In this document: one piece after another, positions 5,106 through 5,327 of the stretch
How the letters are laid out: each line of letters opens with the position of its first letter
How positions within the stretch are numbered: the stretch's first letter is position 1
Assembly: GCA_945897395.1 (NCBI GenBank)
Contig: CAMDFE010000129.1
Span: 1 to 5,327, forward strand
DNA length: 5,327 bases
Reading direction: 5' to 3'
DNA from: Chryseobacterium gleum
GTDB taxonomy: Bacteria; Bacteroidota; Bacteroidia; Flavobacteriales_D; Sanyastnellaceae
Notes under the pieces: generated by a model
Database searches by the model: none
The model's input: the letters and a program-made list of their open reading frames with translations, nothing else
Told to the model about the DNA's origin: nothing
Translations under genes and position numbers: made by a program

Positions 5106-5327
5106 ATGAAATTGTCAAAATTAGATATTAGCAAGTATTTGCAAGACCTCAGAAAAGAAAGTGGTAAAACCTTACGCGAGGTTGCAGCCTATTTGGAGAT
5201 TGACCAGGCGATACTGAGTAAGATGGAAAACGGAAAGCGTCCGGTAACGAAGGATGTGCTGACACAATTGGCGAAACTTTATAAGAAAGATATTCAGGAG
5301 CTTCACAAGGTATTCTTGGCTGAAAAG
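5106..5327 (+). CDS. XRE/Cro-type helix-turn-helix regulator (3' end outside window)
   Basis: The first 74 residues are visible, from ATG 5106-5108 to the window edge, with no stop. They form a Cro/C1-type HTH domain: helix 1 around ISKYLQDLRKESG (8-20), the helix-turn-helix KTLREVAAYLEIDQAILSKMENGKR (21-45) with TLREVAAYL as first and QAILSKMENGKR as recognition helix, then VTKDVLTQLAKLYKKDIQEL (47-66) as closing helices. The charged tail HKVFLAEK continues past the edge, as in the roughly 100-120-residue single-domain members common in Bacteroidota. The start is supported by the promoter/operator immediately before it; no ribosome binding site is seen, fitting a leaderless message. Members of this group are often found next to DNA methyltransferase or restriction genes, but no such gene is inside the window, so a controller role is a hypothesis. 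Confidence 0.88.
   Translation, partial: MKLSKLDISKYLQDLRKESGKTLREVAAYLEIDQAILSKMENGKRPVTKDVLTQLAKLYKKDIQELHKVFLAEK

Noticed and set aside
4807..5109. A 100-codon plus-strand open frame across the intergenic region.
   Set aside because: It simply reads through both repeat arrays; the 14-bp period shifts frame at each unit and the product is low-complexity with no family resemblance.

Overview
The window looks like chromosomal DNA from a Bacteroidota bacterium, probably of the Flavobacteriia/Sphingobacteriia type. This rests on protein character (a subtilase with a long insert between the catalytic Asp and His, a RibD of the type usual in this phylum, a secreted CAP-domain protein) and on two upstream elements matching the phylum-specific -7 consensus TAnnTTTG, with no strong Shine-Dalgarno sequences. 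No lineage-specific marker gene is present, so finer placement is inference.

Layout: (1) Positions 1-1065, plus strand: the C-terminal part of a subtilisin-like S8 serine peptidase whose N-terminus, including the catalytic Asp, lies left of the window. It ends at a strong intrinsic terminator at 1085-1110. (2) Positions 1109-4792, minus strand: a compact four-gene operon read right to left. It encodes an HI0933/YhiN-type flavoprotein, RibD (bifunctional deaminase/reductase of riboflavin synthesis), an EamA/DMT-family 10-TM transporter, and a secreted cysteine-rich CAP/SCP-domain protein. All three junctions are the same 4-bp ATGA stop/start overlap, which also fixes the start codons of the downstream genes. 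(3) Positions 4793-5105: a 313-bp divergent intergenic region that is mostly repeats. One part is a series of six short hairpins separated by GAGG/GAAG linkers (4825-4932). The other is nine copies of a 14-bp unit, GTTCAAACAAC plus three variable bases (4956-5081). (4) Positions 5106-5327, plus strand: the start of a small XRE/Cro-type helix-turn-helix regulator cut by the right edge. Its start codon directly follows a perfect inverted repeat, CTTGAC-N7-GTCAAG, that contains the predicted -7 box.

The operon joins a flavin biosynthesis gene, a flavoprotein and a membrane exporter-like protein, but a shared pathway is inference; the tight overlaps only show that they are co-translated. The most interesting part is the intergenic region: two unrelated repeat arrays back to back, and an apparently leaderless, self-regulated HTH gene of the kind that often heads restriction-modification or other defence loci in this phylum. 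Such a system would lie to the right of the window and is not visible here.
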